Below are positions 1 to 11,501 of a stretch of DNA of 64,000 bases, one piece after another. Source of the DNA: Achatina immaculata (Eukaryota > Mollusca > Gastropoda > Stylommatophora > Achatinidae); contig CM019719.1 in NCBI GenBank assembly GCA_009760885.1, positions 23,451,084 through 23,515,083 on the forward strand. Reading direction: 5' to 3'. A model generated the notes under the pieces. It had not been told where the DNA came from. It searched no databases and worked only from the letters and a program-made list of their open reading frames with translations. The translations under genes and the position numbers were made by a program. How positions within the stretch are numbered: the first letter of the stretch is position 1; the number at the start of each line of letters is the position of its first letter.

Positions 1-94
1 GGGATATAACCCAGAAAATAACCGCACTCCTGAAATGATTAGATAAAACGTGTAAAGCCACTGAAGCTTATAAATGAAACAATTAAAGTAAAAC

Positions 95-309
95 TTTTCC
101 ATGCCATCAAGGCACACTGGGAACAGGGTGTTAGGTCCGCATTTCCAAGACCTTCAGTATATGAAAGTGTGATGTGGTCAGCATCAAAACTAGCCGCATT
201 TACCTTCCAAGATTTCTGTGGCACTCATTTTTTGTTGCGGTGCTGGGACTTGAACCTGATACCACCAGTTTAGCAGACCGCGCCTAACCACTCAGCCAAC
301 CAGGTCGCT
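95..309 (-). repeat. SINE with tRNA-Ser-like head
   Basis: Read on the minus strand, positions 309 to about 235 resemble a tRNA. There is an A box (GGCTGAGTGG), a GCT triplet where a serine anticodon would lie, and a B box (GGTTCAAGTCC). The acceptor strands do not pair and two T-stem pairs are broken, so this is not a working tRNA gene. The body (about 230 down to 95) matches the body of the SINEs at 9439 and 10933: a stretch like CTGACCACATCAC, then GGACCTAACACC, then TGTGCCTTGATGGCATG. Same body with a different head suggests a SINE superfamily. Confidence 0.65.
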
Positions 310-511
310 ATAAAGGATGCAGTGTTAATGTCATATCTTCTTTTTTTATTCGGCTCATTTTATGATGATACAGCTACTGTCATGCCCATATACTTTCTCT
401 TGTCAAGCTCCATGAAGAACCTTGTACTCTATTTTTAGGTCTCGGTGGACATTTCTCTGGCAAGACGATGAACTTCCACTACGAGAGTTATAGTACACAT
501 TGATTGCTGAT

Positions 512-1180
512 ACCCAGTTAGTCAGTCTTTTACATGTCCCTTGCGGAACTTTGCCTCCCCTACAACCCTCCTGTAGGCCTCTCGGTTATACACAAGATGC
601 CCTGCTGCAGATGCATCCGTCTGCAGATTATCAACGACGTCTTGCAGCCATCTTCGCCTTTGTCTTCCTCTCTTTCTTTTTCCCATTATGTACCCTTCCA
701 AGACGATATTCTCTAAATTATCATGATGTTTAATGTGTCCAAAATATTTAAGTTTTCTTTGTTTAATACTCTTTACCAGCTAACCTTCTTCAGTATTAAG
801 TTCTTGTAGTATGGATATATTTTTTTCTGTGCCCATGATATCTGAAGAAATCTTCTGTAGCATTTACATTCAAAGGCATTTATGTGTTTCTCAGCTGTTT
901 TGTTAAGTGTCCAGGTCTCACAGGCATATGTTGCGATGGGAAAGATGCATGCCCTTAAAAACCTTATTTTTTGTAGTTCTGTCTGTTCCTCTCCACAGCT
1001 TCTAGTTGTTTTACCTTCTGAAGAGCGATAGATGCTCTCCTTTTAATTTTCCTCATTGTATCTCCATTATTAGTTAGTAGTGATCCAAGATATTCAACTC
1101 CCCACTTCTTTCAATTTTTCCTCATTGATACATATTTCACCTGATACCCAGGCACCAAAAATAACAAAACATTTTTCAGA
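512..1180 (-). mobile_element. LINE-C fragment, C-terminal reverse-transcriptase end
   Basis: The minus strand matches the LINE-C copy at 16053-16854. It covers the region after the polymerase domain, ending in the conserved basic tail and a short TGAC-type 3' tail near 512. The reading frame is broken by many stops, so it is a dead, 5'-truncated copy. Non-LTR retrotransposons are usually truncated at the 5' end during insertion, which fits. Confidence 0.7.
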
Positions 1181-1964
1181 AGTTGCCAACTTTTAATATG
1201 AATTATCAGTTTTAATTCACTCACCATATATTTTCCTTAAAAAATTCATAGATATCAGTTGAGAGATTTCTTCTTGCATTTCACAGCAGTACTTTGAGCG
1301 GGTATGGTAATCGCCCGATGGCGTCTAAGGGAAGCTACTAAGATTATTTTTTTCTTGGCGGAAATTTGACAGTTCGCTGGCGCCTTAGCTCTGGCCATCC
1401 ATCTTACGTTTCCTGTACGTTTCCTGTGTACGTCAAATGTTTTAAAATGTTCCTGCAGTCTAAAGTTGTTGTCATTAATCTTCTCGAGTCTCCTAAAACT
1501 TATCTTCAGGAAATTAGAGAAGAGTTTAGCGAATATTAATGGAAGGTTAGGAGTGGGTGTCCAGATTCCATTTAAAGCGATGTGAAGAAACGTGAACAAA
1601 GGCGACGTTTACACCTTCCTGCATCGACCAGGATAAGTTATAAATAAAAGTGACAAATTTAAGGAGGAAACATTTCTCCCTGTTCTGGACTATCTGAACT
1701 CAGATCTCTGACCTGACTAAACGCTCATAAACTTATTTAAAGATTGGAAAATCTGCTTTCCTGGTTCTGTAAATTGAAAACAGTCAGGTCTGATGAACTC
1801 GACACAAAGTATGAGCATCTAGCTGCTGCCTATGACAAAGACTTTGGTTATGGTGATCTTGTAAGTGAATGCAGTCACATTAAACACTGCATGGTTATAG
1901 AAGAAAATTTGGCGAGACTCTTCCTGCGTTGTACAGTAAAATAATTTCATACAAGTTAAAATAT
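1181..1964. other. AT-rich spacer, no gene seen
   Basis: Open frames here are short and lack splice context or known motifs. I see nothing that supports a gene. Confidence 0.5.
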
Positions 1965-2347
1965 GTATTTTCCAATATTGAAATCTGTATTTCTCAATCC
2001 TGAAATCTGTATTTCCCAGTGTTAAAATCTGTGTTTCCCAATGTTATATATTTCCCAATGTTGAAATCTGTATTTCCCAATGCTGAAATCTGTATTTACC
2101 TATGTTGAAATCTGCATTTCCCAATGTTATGTATTTCTCAATGTTGAAATCTGTATTCTCCAAGGTGACATCTGTATTTTCCAATGTTGAAATCTGTATT
2201 TTCTAATGTTGAAACCTGTATTTCCCAATTTTGAAATCTGCATTTCCAAATGTTGAAGTCCTTTTTTCCCAATGTCGAAATCTGTATTAACCAATGTTGA
2301 AATCTGCATTTCCAGATGATGAAGTCTGTATTTCCTAATGATGAAAC
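1965..2347. repeat. Minisatellite, about 22-bp unit
   Basis: About 17 imperfect copies of a unit reading TTTCCCAATGTTGAAATCTG plus TA. Divergence between copies and loss of whole units indicate an old array. The apparent open frames across it are repeat translations. Confidence 0.9.
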
Positions 2348-3057
2348 CGCTCCTAGAGCGTTCTTATACATGACAATGACTAAGCCCCAACAGGGGGAAC
2401 GTTGATTTTCACAACAACAACTTAGAAAGAGTTAGTTGCCCGTACAAGAAGCCGGCAGAGTGTGAAATTACTTTCACTCGAGCGCATGGAGAATGAGGTC
2501 CTAAAGAACATTGATCTCAAGCCCGTTATATAATAATTCCCACGAAAGACATCTGCGTTGATGAATAATAAAATAATTAGATAATTCACACCGTACGGCT
2601 GATTAGTTAATTATTTTTATATGTTGAAAATGCTTGTGTTTTTTCAAAACGTATAGTGTTAAAAAGTTTCTCTTTTAATTAATTAATCCTCGCTTCCCAT
2701 CATGCTTTTTTATGTTTAAACATTGATTTTGTTGACAGTTCCAATAGATATAAACATTTAATTCTATTCACCGTTTATATTTTTTTTACTGCTGTTAATA
2801 GGCGGGTAGGGGCTCTAGTGCACTGCTTTGCCCAGGGCCCAGTACGGTATAGTTTCCAGTTTCATTGATGTAAGCTTATGGCTCGATCATTTGTTTTTCT
2901 TCTTCTGACTAGAAGTCTGTGACTCATAAATAATATTCATATAATTTCTCATCGCTTCAGTAACACAATTAATAATCTGTGCTGAGCTATATATAGTGAA
3001 TTTAACACACACACTTCAGGCTGTCTCCCAATGCTTTATAGCAATATTTGGAGCGAT
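2348..3057. other. Spacer, no gene seen
   Basis: AT-rich unique-looking sequence without recognisable coding or RNA features. Confidence 0.5.
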
Positions 3058-3244
3058 CTTTTTTTTCCTCGTCGTCATATTTAAGTTACAGCACAGTTGT
3101 CGTCGTCGGTGTTGTTCTTCATTTTCTGTTCTTGTTCTTCTACTCTTTTTTGTTCTTCTTTTTCTTCTTCTTGCTCTTTTTTCTTCTTAGTCCCATTGTT
3201 GTTGTTGTTGTTTTCTTCTTCTTCTTCTTGTTCTTCTTCTTCTT
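3058..3244. repeat. Polypyrimidine TTC/TTG-rich tract
   Basis: Long run of TTC, TTG and GTC triplets on the plus strand. Both strands stay open in several frames only because of the triplet period. Confidence 0.85.
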
Positions 3245-3499
3245 AATGTAGCCACTGTGATGCATATATAACTTCTGTTCTAGATTCATTCTTTCTACCT
3301 GGTCCGGAACACCTGATATACCTGGACTAACAGTCTCACTGTATATGTTCTGACGCATTTCTTGAAATGTTTGCCTTGTGCACGATTCCTTTGCGGGGGT
3401 CCCGCATGTTTGCTTTTTCCTATATTTAATTGAAGGTAAATAGCAGGCGGTCCCGGAAATAAAATAAATTACAATATTTTCTGTTTGTTGTTTGCGTGA

Positions 3500-3694
3500 C
3501 CTTTTCTTGGAATTAAAATCTGCAACTTCAAAAGTGTTTTGGTCGATACAAATGATAAACAGCTTGTAACGGACGAAGAATTTGATGCCATTAATGCCGG
3601 TCTTAAATCATGTAAAAACTGGCATAGAAAATTATGTCATCGAAATTTAAACTTGTTAACTGCAGAGGAAGTGATAGAAAAAAATCTTGACTAA
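3500..3694 (+). pseudogene. Fossil open frame of unknown origin
   Basis: A frame of about 64 codons runs through unit 1, with non-repetitive, protein-like composition and a segment WHRKLCHRNLNLLTAEE, then ends in a stop. In unit 2 a 4-bp insertion next to the WHRK codons introduces a stop. Unit 3 begins inside it. The WH-x-R-L-x-H spacing loosely recalls the pre-integrase region of LTR retrotransposons, but the match is weak and I do not assign it. It lies directly upstream of the LINE-A relic. Confidence 0.35.
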
Positions 3695-3932
3695 AAAATA
3701 AGAGAAAGACAATGTACTTTCATAGGACATGCAGTGGGAAGAGGGGGGCATTGAAAATATAACAACCGGAAAAATAGAGGGAAGAAGAGCCAGGGGAAGA
3801 CCAAGAGAAATAATACTGGACAGTCTGACGAGATGGTGTGCGAGGAGATCACCAACTGAGCTAATGGTCTGCATGAAGGATGGGGCACTCTGGATAAGCA
3901 TAATAGCCAACGCCAGTTGGCACGGCACCTGA
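3656..3932 (+). pseudogene. LINE-A 3' relic, unit 1
   Basis: The plus strand encodes the last 70 or so residues of the LINE-A polyprotein. Landmarks are [15 protein letters not shown], a basic RGRPRE segment, LDSLTRWC, and a terminal IIANASWHGT followed by a stop. It aligns with the end of the intact frame at 52189-53691. A TA tract of about 14 bp follows at the 3' end. No polymerase motifs remain. Confidence 0.85.
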
Positions 3933-4536
3933 TTATATATATATATATAACTTTGTTAAAAATATAGCATCATTCATCATATATTTCTACCATCCTCTGT
4001 CAAATCTGAGACAGTATTTTCTGCTCTTGGACTTCTTAGCACAAAAATGAGGACTAAACTTTGAGATAAAAATATTGACCGTCTCAGATTCATTACACAT
4101 TGCTACAAGAACTTTTAAAAAAAGATTTCCGCATAGTGTCTTAAGTTTATAAGAGTAAAAATGAATTTCTGTTTTGCGAACGGTTCATGAAATGACCCAG
4201 ACGGATGGTCAACAAAGAACGGGTGTCTTCAGTTACTGTGTACTGACTGAGATCTTCGATGTTCACAGCTTTGCTCTTTCAGTTACTATTTGTTTCTGGA
4301 AATAATTGGGTAAAAAATGAAAAATATGAAGCTAAAGCACTAGGAGTCGTATAATTTAAAGTTGTTTTACTACAAAAACAAAAAACGAGAACAAACTTAG
4401 TCCCACGGAGACGGGGCTTCTTGAGTTTAAACAATGGGCTACGTCTGGCTGTAGTCGCCATCATGTTGACAAGAACCTTCACTGGTGCTACGAAAGCACA
4501 TGCAGCTATTCCGAGATCCTACTTCCAGCAGAAATA

Positions 4537-4585
4537 CCGGAGGACCTCCTGTTTGGAATGTTTGGAGGACCTCCTGTTTGGAATG
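4537..4585. repeat. 25-bp minisatellite, two copies (unit 1)
   Basis: Unit contains GGAGGACCTCC followed by TGTTTGGAATGTTT. The core is a near-perfect palindrome. Unit 1 has two copies, unit 2 five, unit 3 four. Confidence 0.85.
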
Positions 4586-4874
4586 TTTGCCTTGTGCACG
4601 ATTCCTTTGCGGGGGTCCCGCATGTTTGCTTTTTCCTATATTTAATTGAAGGTAAATAGCAGTCGGTCTCGGAAATAAAATAAATTACAATATTTTCTGT
4701 TTGTTGTTTGCGTGACCTTTTCTTGGAATTAAAATCTGCAATTTCAAAAGTGTTTTGGTCGATACAAATGATAAACAGCTTGTAACGGACGAAGAATTTG
4801 ATGCCATTAATGCCGGTCTTAAATCATGTAAAAACTGGCATAGAAAATAAATTATGTCATCGAAATTTAAACTT

Positions 4875-5151
4875 GTTAACTGCAGAGGAAGTGATAGAAA
4901 AAATCCTGACTAAAAAATAAGAGAAAGACAATGTACTTTCATAGGACATGCAGTGGGAAGAGGGGGGCATTGAAAATATAACAACCGGAAAAATAGAGGG
5001 AAGAAGAGTCAGGGGAAGATCAAGAGAAATAATACTGGACAGTCTGACGAGATGGTGTGAGAGGAGATCACCAACTGAGCTAATGGTCTGCATGAAGGAT
5101 GGGGCACTCTGGATAAGCATAATAGCCAACGCCAGTTGGCACGGCACCTGA
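4875..5151 (+). pseudogene. LINE-A 3' relic, unit 2
   Basis: Copy of the relic at 3656-3932 with a few substitutions, for example RSREI replacing RPREI in the basic tail. It ends in the same stop and TA tract and is duplicated with its block. Confidence 0.85.
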
Positions 5152-5754
5152 TTATATATATATATATAACTTTGTTAAAAATATAGCATCATTCATCATA
5201 TATTTCTACCATCCTCTGTCAAATCTGAGACAGTATTTTCTGCTCTTGGACTTCTTAGCACAAAAATGAGGACTAAACTTTGAGATAAAAATATTGACCG
5301 TCTCAGATTCATTACACATTGCTACAAGAACTTTTAAAAAAAGATTTCCGCATAGTGTCTTAAGTTTATAAGAGTAAAAATGAATTTCTGTTTTGCGAAC
5401 GGTTCATGAAATGACCCAGACGGATGGTCAACAAAGAACGGGTGTCTTCAGTTACTGTGTACTGACTGAGATCTTCGATGTTCACAGCTTTGCTCTTTCA
5501 GTTACTATTTGTTTCTGGAAATAATTGGGTAAAAAATGAAAAATATGAAGCTAAAGCACTAGGAGTCGTATAATTTAAAGTTGTTTTACTACAAAAACAA
5601 AAAACGAGAACAAACTTAGTCCCACGGAGACGGGGCTTCTTGAGTTTAAACAATGGGCTACGTCTGGCTGTAGTCGCCATCATGTTGACAAGAACCTTCA
5701 CTGGTGCTACGAAAGCACATGCAGCTATTCCGAGATCCTACTTCCAGCAGAAAT

Positions 5755-5880
5755 ACCGGAGGACCTCCTGTTTGGAATGTTTGGAGGACCTCCTGTTTGG
5801 AATGTTTGGAGGACCTCCTGTTTGGAATGTTTGGAGGACCTCCTGTTTGGAATGTTTGAAGGACCTCCTGTTTGGAATGG
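5755..5880. repeat. 25-bp minisatellite, five copies (unit 2)
   Basis: Same unit as at 4537, expanded to five copies, followed by the 0.6 kb segment missing from unit 1. Confidence 0.9.
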
Positions 5881-6552
5881 AACAAGGATCCTGAAAAATA
5901 TTGAAACTCTTGACCGACAGGATCAGAAAAAAATTTGAAGAAAAATTATTTACACCCATAATCTTATCCATGTGAAATGTATTTCGAAAGTTTCTGTTCT
6001 GCTGAACTCTACAAGGATATTCACAATATCTGTCAGATTTATCATTTGTCATCCAACTGCTGCAGACGCCAAAAAAAATGTGCTCTATTTTTCTTTAAAT
6101 TCTCGAGACACTTTCGTATGCCTGAGTTTTTCTGTCTCGGGAATAAAAAAAAGTGATTATCTGAAATCTCAGAATATATAGTTGAGCTGTTTTAATTATT
6201 GTGGACGTATTCACCGACTTCTTTAAAACCGTCATGGAGTAAGGGCAATCATCATCAGTGACATACGAGAAGCCGGTCGACCACGTGACTTTCCTGACAA
6301 CTGTGAATCGAGGGTCATCAAGAATGAAGGAGCTGGGGTTGACGAACAATGAACGATTCATGAAGAGCCCCAGACAGATGGTCAACCAACAAAGAACGGG
6401 TATAATCAGATACTGTACGCTGAAGGAGATACTGATGAAGAAGAAGAGATCGGAGCACCTGTGGATGTATCCAAAGTGCTTGGATGATGATCCTTCTTAA
6501 CTAATGTAAAAACTGGCATAGAAAATAAATTATGTCATCGAAATTTAAACTT

Positions 6553-6828
6553 GTTAACTGCAGAGGAAGTGATAGAAAAAATCCTGACTAAAAAATAAGA
6601 GAAAGACAATGTACTTTCATAGGACATGCAGTGGGAAGAGGGGGGCATTGAAAATATAACAACCGGAAAAATAGAGGGAAGAAGAGTCAGGGGAAGATCA
6701 AGAGAAATAATACTGGACAGTCTGACGAGATGGTGTGAGAGGAGATCACCAACTGAGCTAATGGTCTGCATGAAGGATGGGGCACTCTGGATAAGCATAA
6801 TAGCCAACGCCAGTCGGCACGGCACCTG

Positions 6829-6829
<1 letters not shown>
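6553..6829 (+). pseudogene. LINE-A 3' relic, unit 3
   Basis: Third copy of the relic, sharing the unit 2 substitutions, so it was copied from unit 2. The TA tract after it (6833-6882) has grown to about 50 bp against about 14 bp in the other units. Confidence 0.85.
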
Positions 6830-6883
<54 letters not shown>

Positions 6884-7472
6884 CTTTGTTAAAAATATAG
6901 CATCATTCATCATATATTTCTACCATCCTCTGTCAAATCTGAGACAGTATTTTCTGCTCTTGGACTTCTTAGCACAAAAATGAGGACTAAACTTTGAGAT
7001 AAAAATACTGACCGTCTCAGATTCATTACACATTGGTACAAGAACTTTTTAAAAAAGATTTCCGCATAGTGTCTTAAGTTTATAAGAGTAAAAATGAATT
7101 TCTGTTTTGCGAACGGTTCATGAAATGACCCAGACGGATGGTCAACAAAGAACGGGTGTCTTCAGTTACTGTGTACTGAAGGAGATCTTCGATGTTCACA
7201 GCTTTGCTCTTTCAGTTATTATTTGTTTCTGGAAATAATTGGGTAAAAAATGAAAAATATGAAGCTAAAGCACTAGGAGTCGTATAATTTAAAGTTGTTT
7301 TACTACAAAAACAAAAAAAACGAGAACAAACTTAGTCCCACGGAGACGGGGCTTCTTGAGTTTAAACAATGGGCTACGTCTGGCTGTAGTCGCCATCATG
7401 TTGACAAGAACCTTCACTGGTGCTACGAAAGCACATGCAGCTATTCCGAGATCCTACTTCCAGCAGAAATAC

Positions 7473-7570
7473 CGGAGGACCTCCTGTTTGGAATGTTTGG
7501 AGGACCTCCTGTTTGGAATGTTTGGAGGACCTCCTGTTTGAAATGTTTTGAGGACCTCCTGTTTGGAATG
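7473..7570. repeat. 25-bp minisatellite, four copies (unit 3)
   Basis: Same unit as at 4537. One copy carries GAAATGTTTTGAGG in place of the consensus. Confidence 0.88.
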
Positions 7571-8286
7571 GAACAAGGATCCTGAAAAATATTGAAACTC
7601 TTGACCGACAGGATCAGAAAAAAATTTGAAGAAAAATTATTTACACCCATAATCTTATCCATGTGAAATGTATGTCGAAAGTTTCTGTTCTGCTGAACTC
7701 TACAAGGATATTCACAATATCTGTCAGATTTATCATTTGTCATCCAACTGCTGCAGACGCCAAAAAAAAATGTGCTCCATTTTTCTTTAAATTCTCGAGA
7801 CACTTTCGTATGCCTGAGTTTTTCTGTCTCGGGATAAAAAAAGTGATTATCTGAAATCTCAGAATATATAGTTGAGCTGTATTAATTATTGTGGACGTAT
7901 TCACCGATTTCTTTAAAACCGTCACGGAGTAAGGGCAATCATCATCAGTGACATAAGAGAAGCTGGTCGACCACGTGACTTCCCTGACAACTGTGAATCG
8001 GGGGTCATCAAGAATGAAGGAGCTGGGGTTGACGAACAATGAACGCTTCATGAAGAGCCCCAGACAGATGGTCAACCAACAAAGAAAGGGTATAATCAGA
8101 TACTGTATGCTGAAGGAGATACTGATGAAGAAGAAGAGATCGGAGCACCTGTGGATGTATCCAAAGTGCTTGGATGATGATCTTTCTTAACTAATTAAAA
8201 AAAAACAACAGGTGTTTAGTGTTTTCGGCAAACTCTGTGTCTTTTCAGTAGCCCCTATTTTCACCTTAACGTGAGCCTGTGTAAAT

Positions 8287-9246
8287 CAGTGTCCACGGGA
8301 GTGAAGGTGGTGGGGTGGGGGAATCAATGTCCACTGGAGTGAAGATGGTGGGGATGGGGGAATCAATGTCCACGGGAGTGAAGATGGTGTGGGTGGGGGA
8401 ATCAATGTCCACTGGAGTGAAGATGGTGGGGATGGGGGAATCAATGTCCACGGGAGTGAAGATGGTGGGGTGGGGGAATCAATGTCCACGGGAGTGAAGG
8501 GGGTGGGGGATCAATGTCCACGGGAGTGAAGGTGATGAGTGTGGGGGAATCAATGTTCACGGGAGTGAAAGTGGTGGGGTGGGGGAATCAATGTCCACGG
8601 GAGTGAAGGTGGTGGGGGTGATGGCACCAATGTCCACGGGAGTGAAGGTGGTGGGGTGGGGGAATCAATGTCCACGGGAGTGAAGGGGTGGGGGAATCAA
8701 TGTCCACGGGAGTGAAGGTGGTGGGGGTAGGAGAATCAATGTCCACGGGAGTGAAGGGGGTGGGGGATCAATGTCCATGGGAGTGAAGGTGGTGGGGGAA
8801 TCAATGTTCACGGCAATGAAGGTGATGGGGGTGGGGGAGTCAATGTTCACGGGAGTGAAGGTGGTGGGGTGGGGGAATCAATGTTCACGGGAGTGAAGGG
8901 GGTAGGGGAATCAATGTCCACGGGAGTGAAGGGGATGGGGAGGATCAATGTACACGGGAGTGAAGGTGATGGGGGTGGGGGGAATCAATGTCCACGGGAG
9001 TGAAGGTGATGGGGGTGGGAGGAATTAATGTCCAGGGGAGTGAAGGTGGTAAGGGTGGGGGGAATCGATGTCCACGGGAGTGAAGGTGCTGGGGGTGGGG
9101 GGAATCAATGTCCAGGGGATTAAAGGAGGTGGGGGAATCAATGTCCAGGGGATTAAAGGAGGTGGGGGAATCAATGTCCAGGGGATTGAAGGAGGTGGGG
9201 GAATCAATGTCCACGGGAGTGAAGGTGGTAAGGGTGGGGGAATCAA
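8287..9246. repeat. G-rich minisatellite, about 33-40 bp unit
   Basis: About 27 copies of a unit reading GGGGGAATCAATGTCCACGG then GAGTGAAGGTGGTGGGG. Unit length varies through the GGTGG part. Strong strand asymmetry: the plus strand carries many runs of three to five G. Long frames on either strand are repeat translations. Confidence 0.93.
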
Positions 9247-9438
9247 CGCCAACTTTGGAAAACTGCTTTAAATCAATAGAGCGGTGTATGCAGTTCGAGG
9301 AAAAGATCCCATCACCTGTTGACTCGCCAAACTTTCTTTGATATTGTTCTTAACCTAATCCAAAACTAACAAATCATTTACAGCCTCGCGAAAACCGGAG
9401 AAGTGATTTTAACTCATCATTTCCCATCTATATCTATG

Positions 9439-9690
9439 GGTGTTTGAGTGGCGAAGTGGTTAGTGCACTAGACTCTCATGGCGAAGGTCTGGGGTTCAAA
9501 TCCGGCCGGAGGCACCCCAGTCACCCAGCTGTAGAAATGGGTACCCGACTTCTTCTGGAATTGGGGAAGGAAAGGCGGCCAGGCGTGATACTGACCATAT
9601 CACCCTCTATTGTGCTAACAGGTCAAGGAAAATATGGTCACTAACACCATATCCCTATGTGCCTCTAAGGCATGACAGGTTTACCTTATA
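9439..9690 (+). repeat. tRNA-headed SINE, copy A
   Basis: Positions 9439-9516 resemble a tRNA: the acceptor strands GGTGTTT and AGGCACC can pair with two G-U wobbles, with an A box TGGCGAAGTGG and a B box GGTTCAAATCC. The body has GAAATGGGTACC, CTGACCATATCACC and a 3' end around GGCATGACAGGTTTACC, then a TA tract. It is the same body as at 95-309 behind another head. Confidence 0.75.
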
Positions 9691-9692
9691 TA

Positions 9693-9750
<58 letters not shown>
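9687..9750. repeat. TA dinucleotide tract
   Basis: Directly follows the SINE 3' end and is probably derived from its tail. In copy B it is split by the second SINE. Confidence 0.9.
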
Positions 9751-9754
<4 letters not shown>

Positions 9755-9865
9755 TCATCGTTTCCCAGCTTTATCTATATTTTAACTCATAATTTCCCAG
9801 CTTTATCTATATTTTAACTCATCATTTCCCAGCTTTATCAGTATTTTAACTCATCATTTCCCAGC
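9751..9865. repeat. Short tandem repeat, about 31-bp unit
   Basis: Four copies of AACTCATCATTTCCCAGC plus TTTATCTATATTTT. The array recurs in copy B at 11520-11636. Confidence 0.85.
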
Positions 9866-10168
9866 GAAATATCTATGCTAATCTGTACACAGTAACTCCA
9901 GCACAACATTCACTTACTCCTGTCTTAGCAAGTAACAAGTAATTTATTTAAATATAACTGGCAACTAAATTCTGATCAAAATCTGAAGATTAAAAAAAAA
10001 ACAAACTACCAATCAGGTAACCATGAGATGTGGCTGAAGAAAAACCATACAACCATACGCTTGCTCCGTTCTGGTGTTGGTGCATATTTACTCCACATTT
10101 AATACCTTGTATTTCCGGGTTAATTTATATGAAATATTAATATTCAAAGTTTATTTTCTGATTTTGAT

Positions 10169-10510
10169 TATGTCATCATCATCATCATCATAATCATCAT
10201 GTGCTGTGCCGATCGGCGTTGGCTATTATGTTTCTCCATTGTACCCCATTCTCCATGCGGGCTATCAAGTTCGTTCGGTAATCTCCCCTCACACAATCTC
10301 AAACTATCCAGTATCATTTCTCCCAGCCTTGCCTTGGCTCTTCTTTCCTCTATTTTCCCCTTTGTTACAACATTTTCAATGGCCCCTTCTTCTCACTACA
10401 TGCACTATGAAAGTACAATGTCTCTGCCGTATTTAGTGACAAGATTATTTGTCTCTCCAGCTATCTTGCACATTCTGTGCTCTCTGGGAAACTATTATGC
10501 GATTATGTCA
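10169..10510 (-). pseudogene. Diverged LINE-A-like 3' relic, copy A
   Basis: The minus strand starts at a CAT/ATG microsatellite (10169-10200) and reads back into the LINE-A C-terminal end, recognisable from the GTGC-GTGCCGA-CGGCGTTGG end (antisense of the NASRHGT codons). It is more diverged than the other LINE-A copies and full of stops. Confidence 0.65.
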
Positions 10511-10932
10511 TAAATGTAGCTAAGAAAGAATTGAACTATTTAAACTCTCATGTGAAAATTTCGTTCACTCCCTGGTAATGTAAAGAGTTAACTATCTGTC
10601 TGTCACCCATCTCACTGTCCGTCCCTCTGTCTGCTGATCTGTCTGAATCCTCATCTGTCTTGCCTGTCTTCCCCTTCCTCTGTCTGTATGCCTGTCTTGT
10701 CTGTCAGTTTCCTCATTCTTTTGTCTTTTTTTTTTACACAGCTTTTCATATTTTCACAGCATTAATCTGTTTGAGCGGTGTATGCAGTTCGAGGAAAAGA
10801 TCCCATCACCTGTTGACTCGCCAAACTTTCTTTGATATTGTTCTTAACCTAATCCAAAACTAACAAATCATTTACAGCCTCGCGAAAACCGGAGAAGTGA
10901 TTTTAACTCATCATTTCCCATCTATATCTATG

Positions 10933-11186
10933 GGTGTTTGAGTGGCGAAGTGGCTAGTGCACTAGACTCTCATGGCGAAGGTCTGGGGTTCAAATCCGGC
11001 CGGAGGCACCCCAGTCACCCAGCTGTAGAAATGGGTACCCGACTTCTTCTGGAATTGGGGAAGGAAAGGCGGCCAGGCGTGATACTGACCATATCACCCT
11101 CTATTGTGCTGACAGGTCAAGGAAAATATGGGCACTAACACCATATCCCTATGTGCCTCTAAGGCATGACAGGTTTACCTTATATA
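10933..11186 (+). repeat. tRNA-headed SINE, copy B
   Basis: Duplicate of 9439-9690, offset 1494 bp, created with the surrounding block. It differs by a few substitutions, for example one in the A-box region. Confidence 0.75.
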
Positions 11187-11200
11187 TAGTAAAAAAGTAA

Positions 11201-11231
<31 letters not shown>

Positions 11232-11232
11232 T

Positions 11233-11501
11233 GGCCGGCTAGCGTAGTGGTTAGAGTACTTGTCTAGCAACCAAATGGTCGAGGGTTCGAATCCCCAGCT
11301 GAGCGGGATTCTTTTTCCGATCAATACGGCCCTGAGGTCGACCCAGCCTCGTGAAATGGGTACCAGAGAAAATCTGGGAAGTAAAGGCAGCGAGGAAAGG
11401 AACTGGTCACCCTACCTCATACGCTGATGACCCAGCATAATGAGGTCTCTAACGCTTCACCCCCTACGGCATTTGCTATGGGACTATCTTTACTTTACTT
11501 T
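11233..11501 (+). repeat. Second SINE family, full length, only in copy B
   Basis: The head is GGCCGGCTAGCGTAGTGG with B box GGTTCGAATCC near 11284. The body has GAAATGGGTACCAGAG, AAGTAAAGGCAGCGAGG and CATACGCTGATGACCCAGC. The 3' end is CTATCTTTACTTTACTTTT. It sits inside a TA tract. Copy A lacks it, so it inserted after the duplication. A truncated relative lies at 58517-58654. Confidence 0.85.

Larger units (their letters stand above)
3370..8196. repeat. Three tandem copies of a 1.2-1.9 kb block
   Basis: Unit 1 is about 3370-4585, unit 2 about 4586-6504, unit 3 about 6505-8196. The same landmark (CGAAATTTAAACTTG) occurs at 3641, 4861 and 6539, giving offsets of 1220 and 1678 bp. Unit 1 lacks about 0.6 kb present in units 2 and 3 (5881-6504). 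Unit 3 lacks the first 240 bp of unit 2. Copies are nearly identical, so the events are recent. Every unit carries a LINE-A 3' relic, a TA tract and a 25-bp minisatellite. Confidence 0.92.

Noticed and set aside
235..309. Possible functional tRNA-Ser gene (minus strand)
   Set aside because: Acceptor strands do not pair and the T stem has mismatches; a SINE body follows directly.
3140..3358. Lysine-rich minus-strand frame
   Set aside because: Antisense of a TTC-rich tract; no start context or conserved segment.
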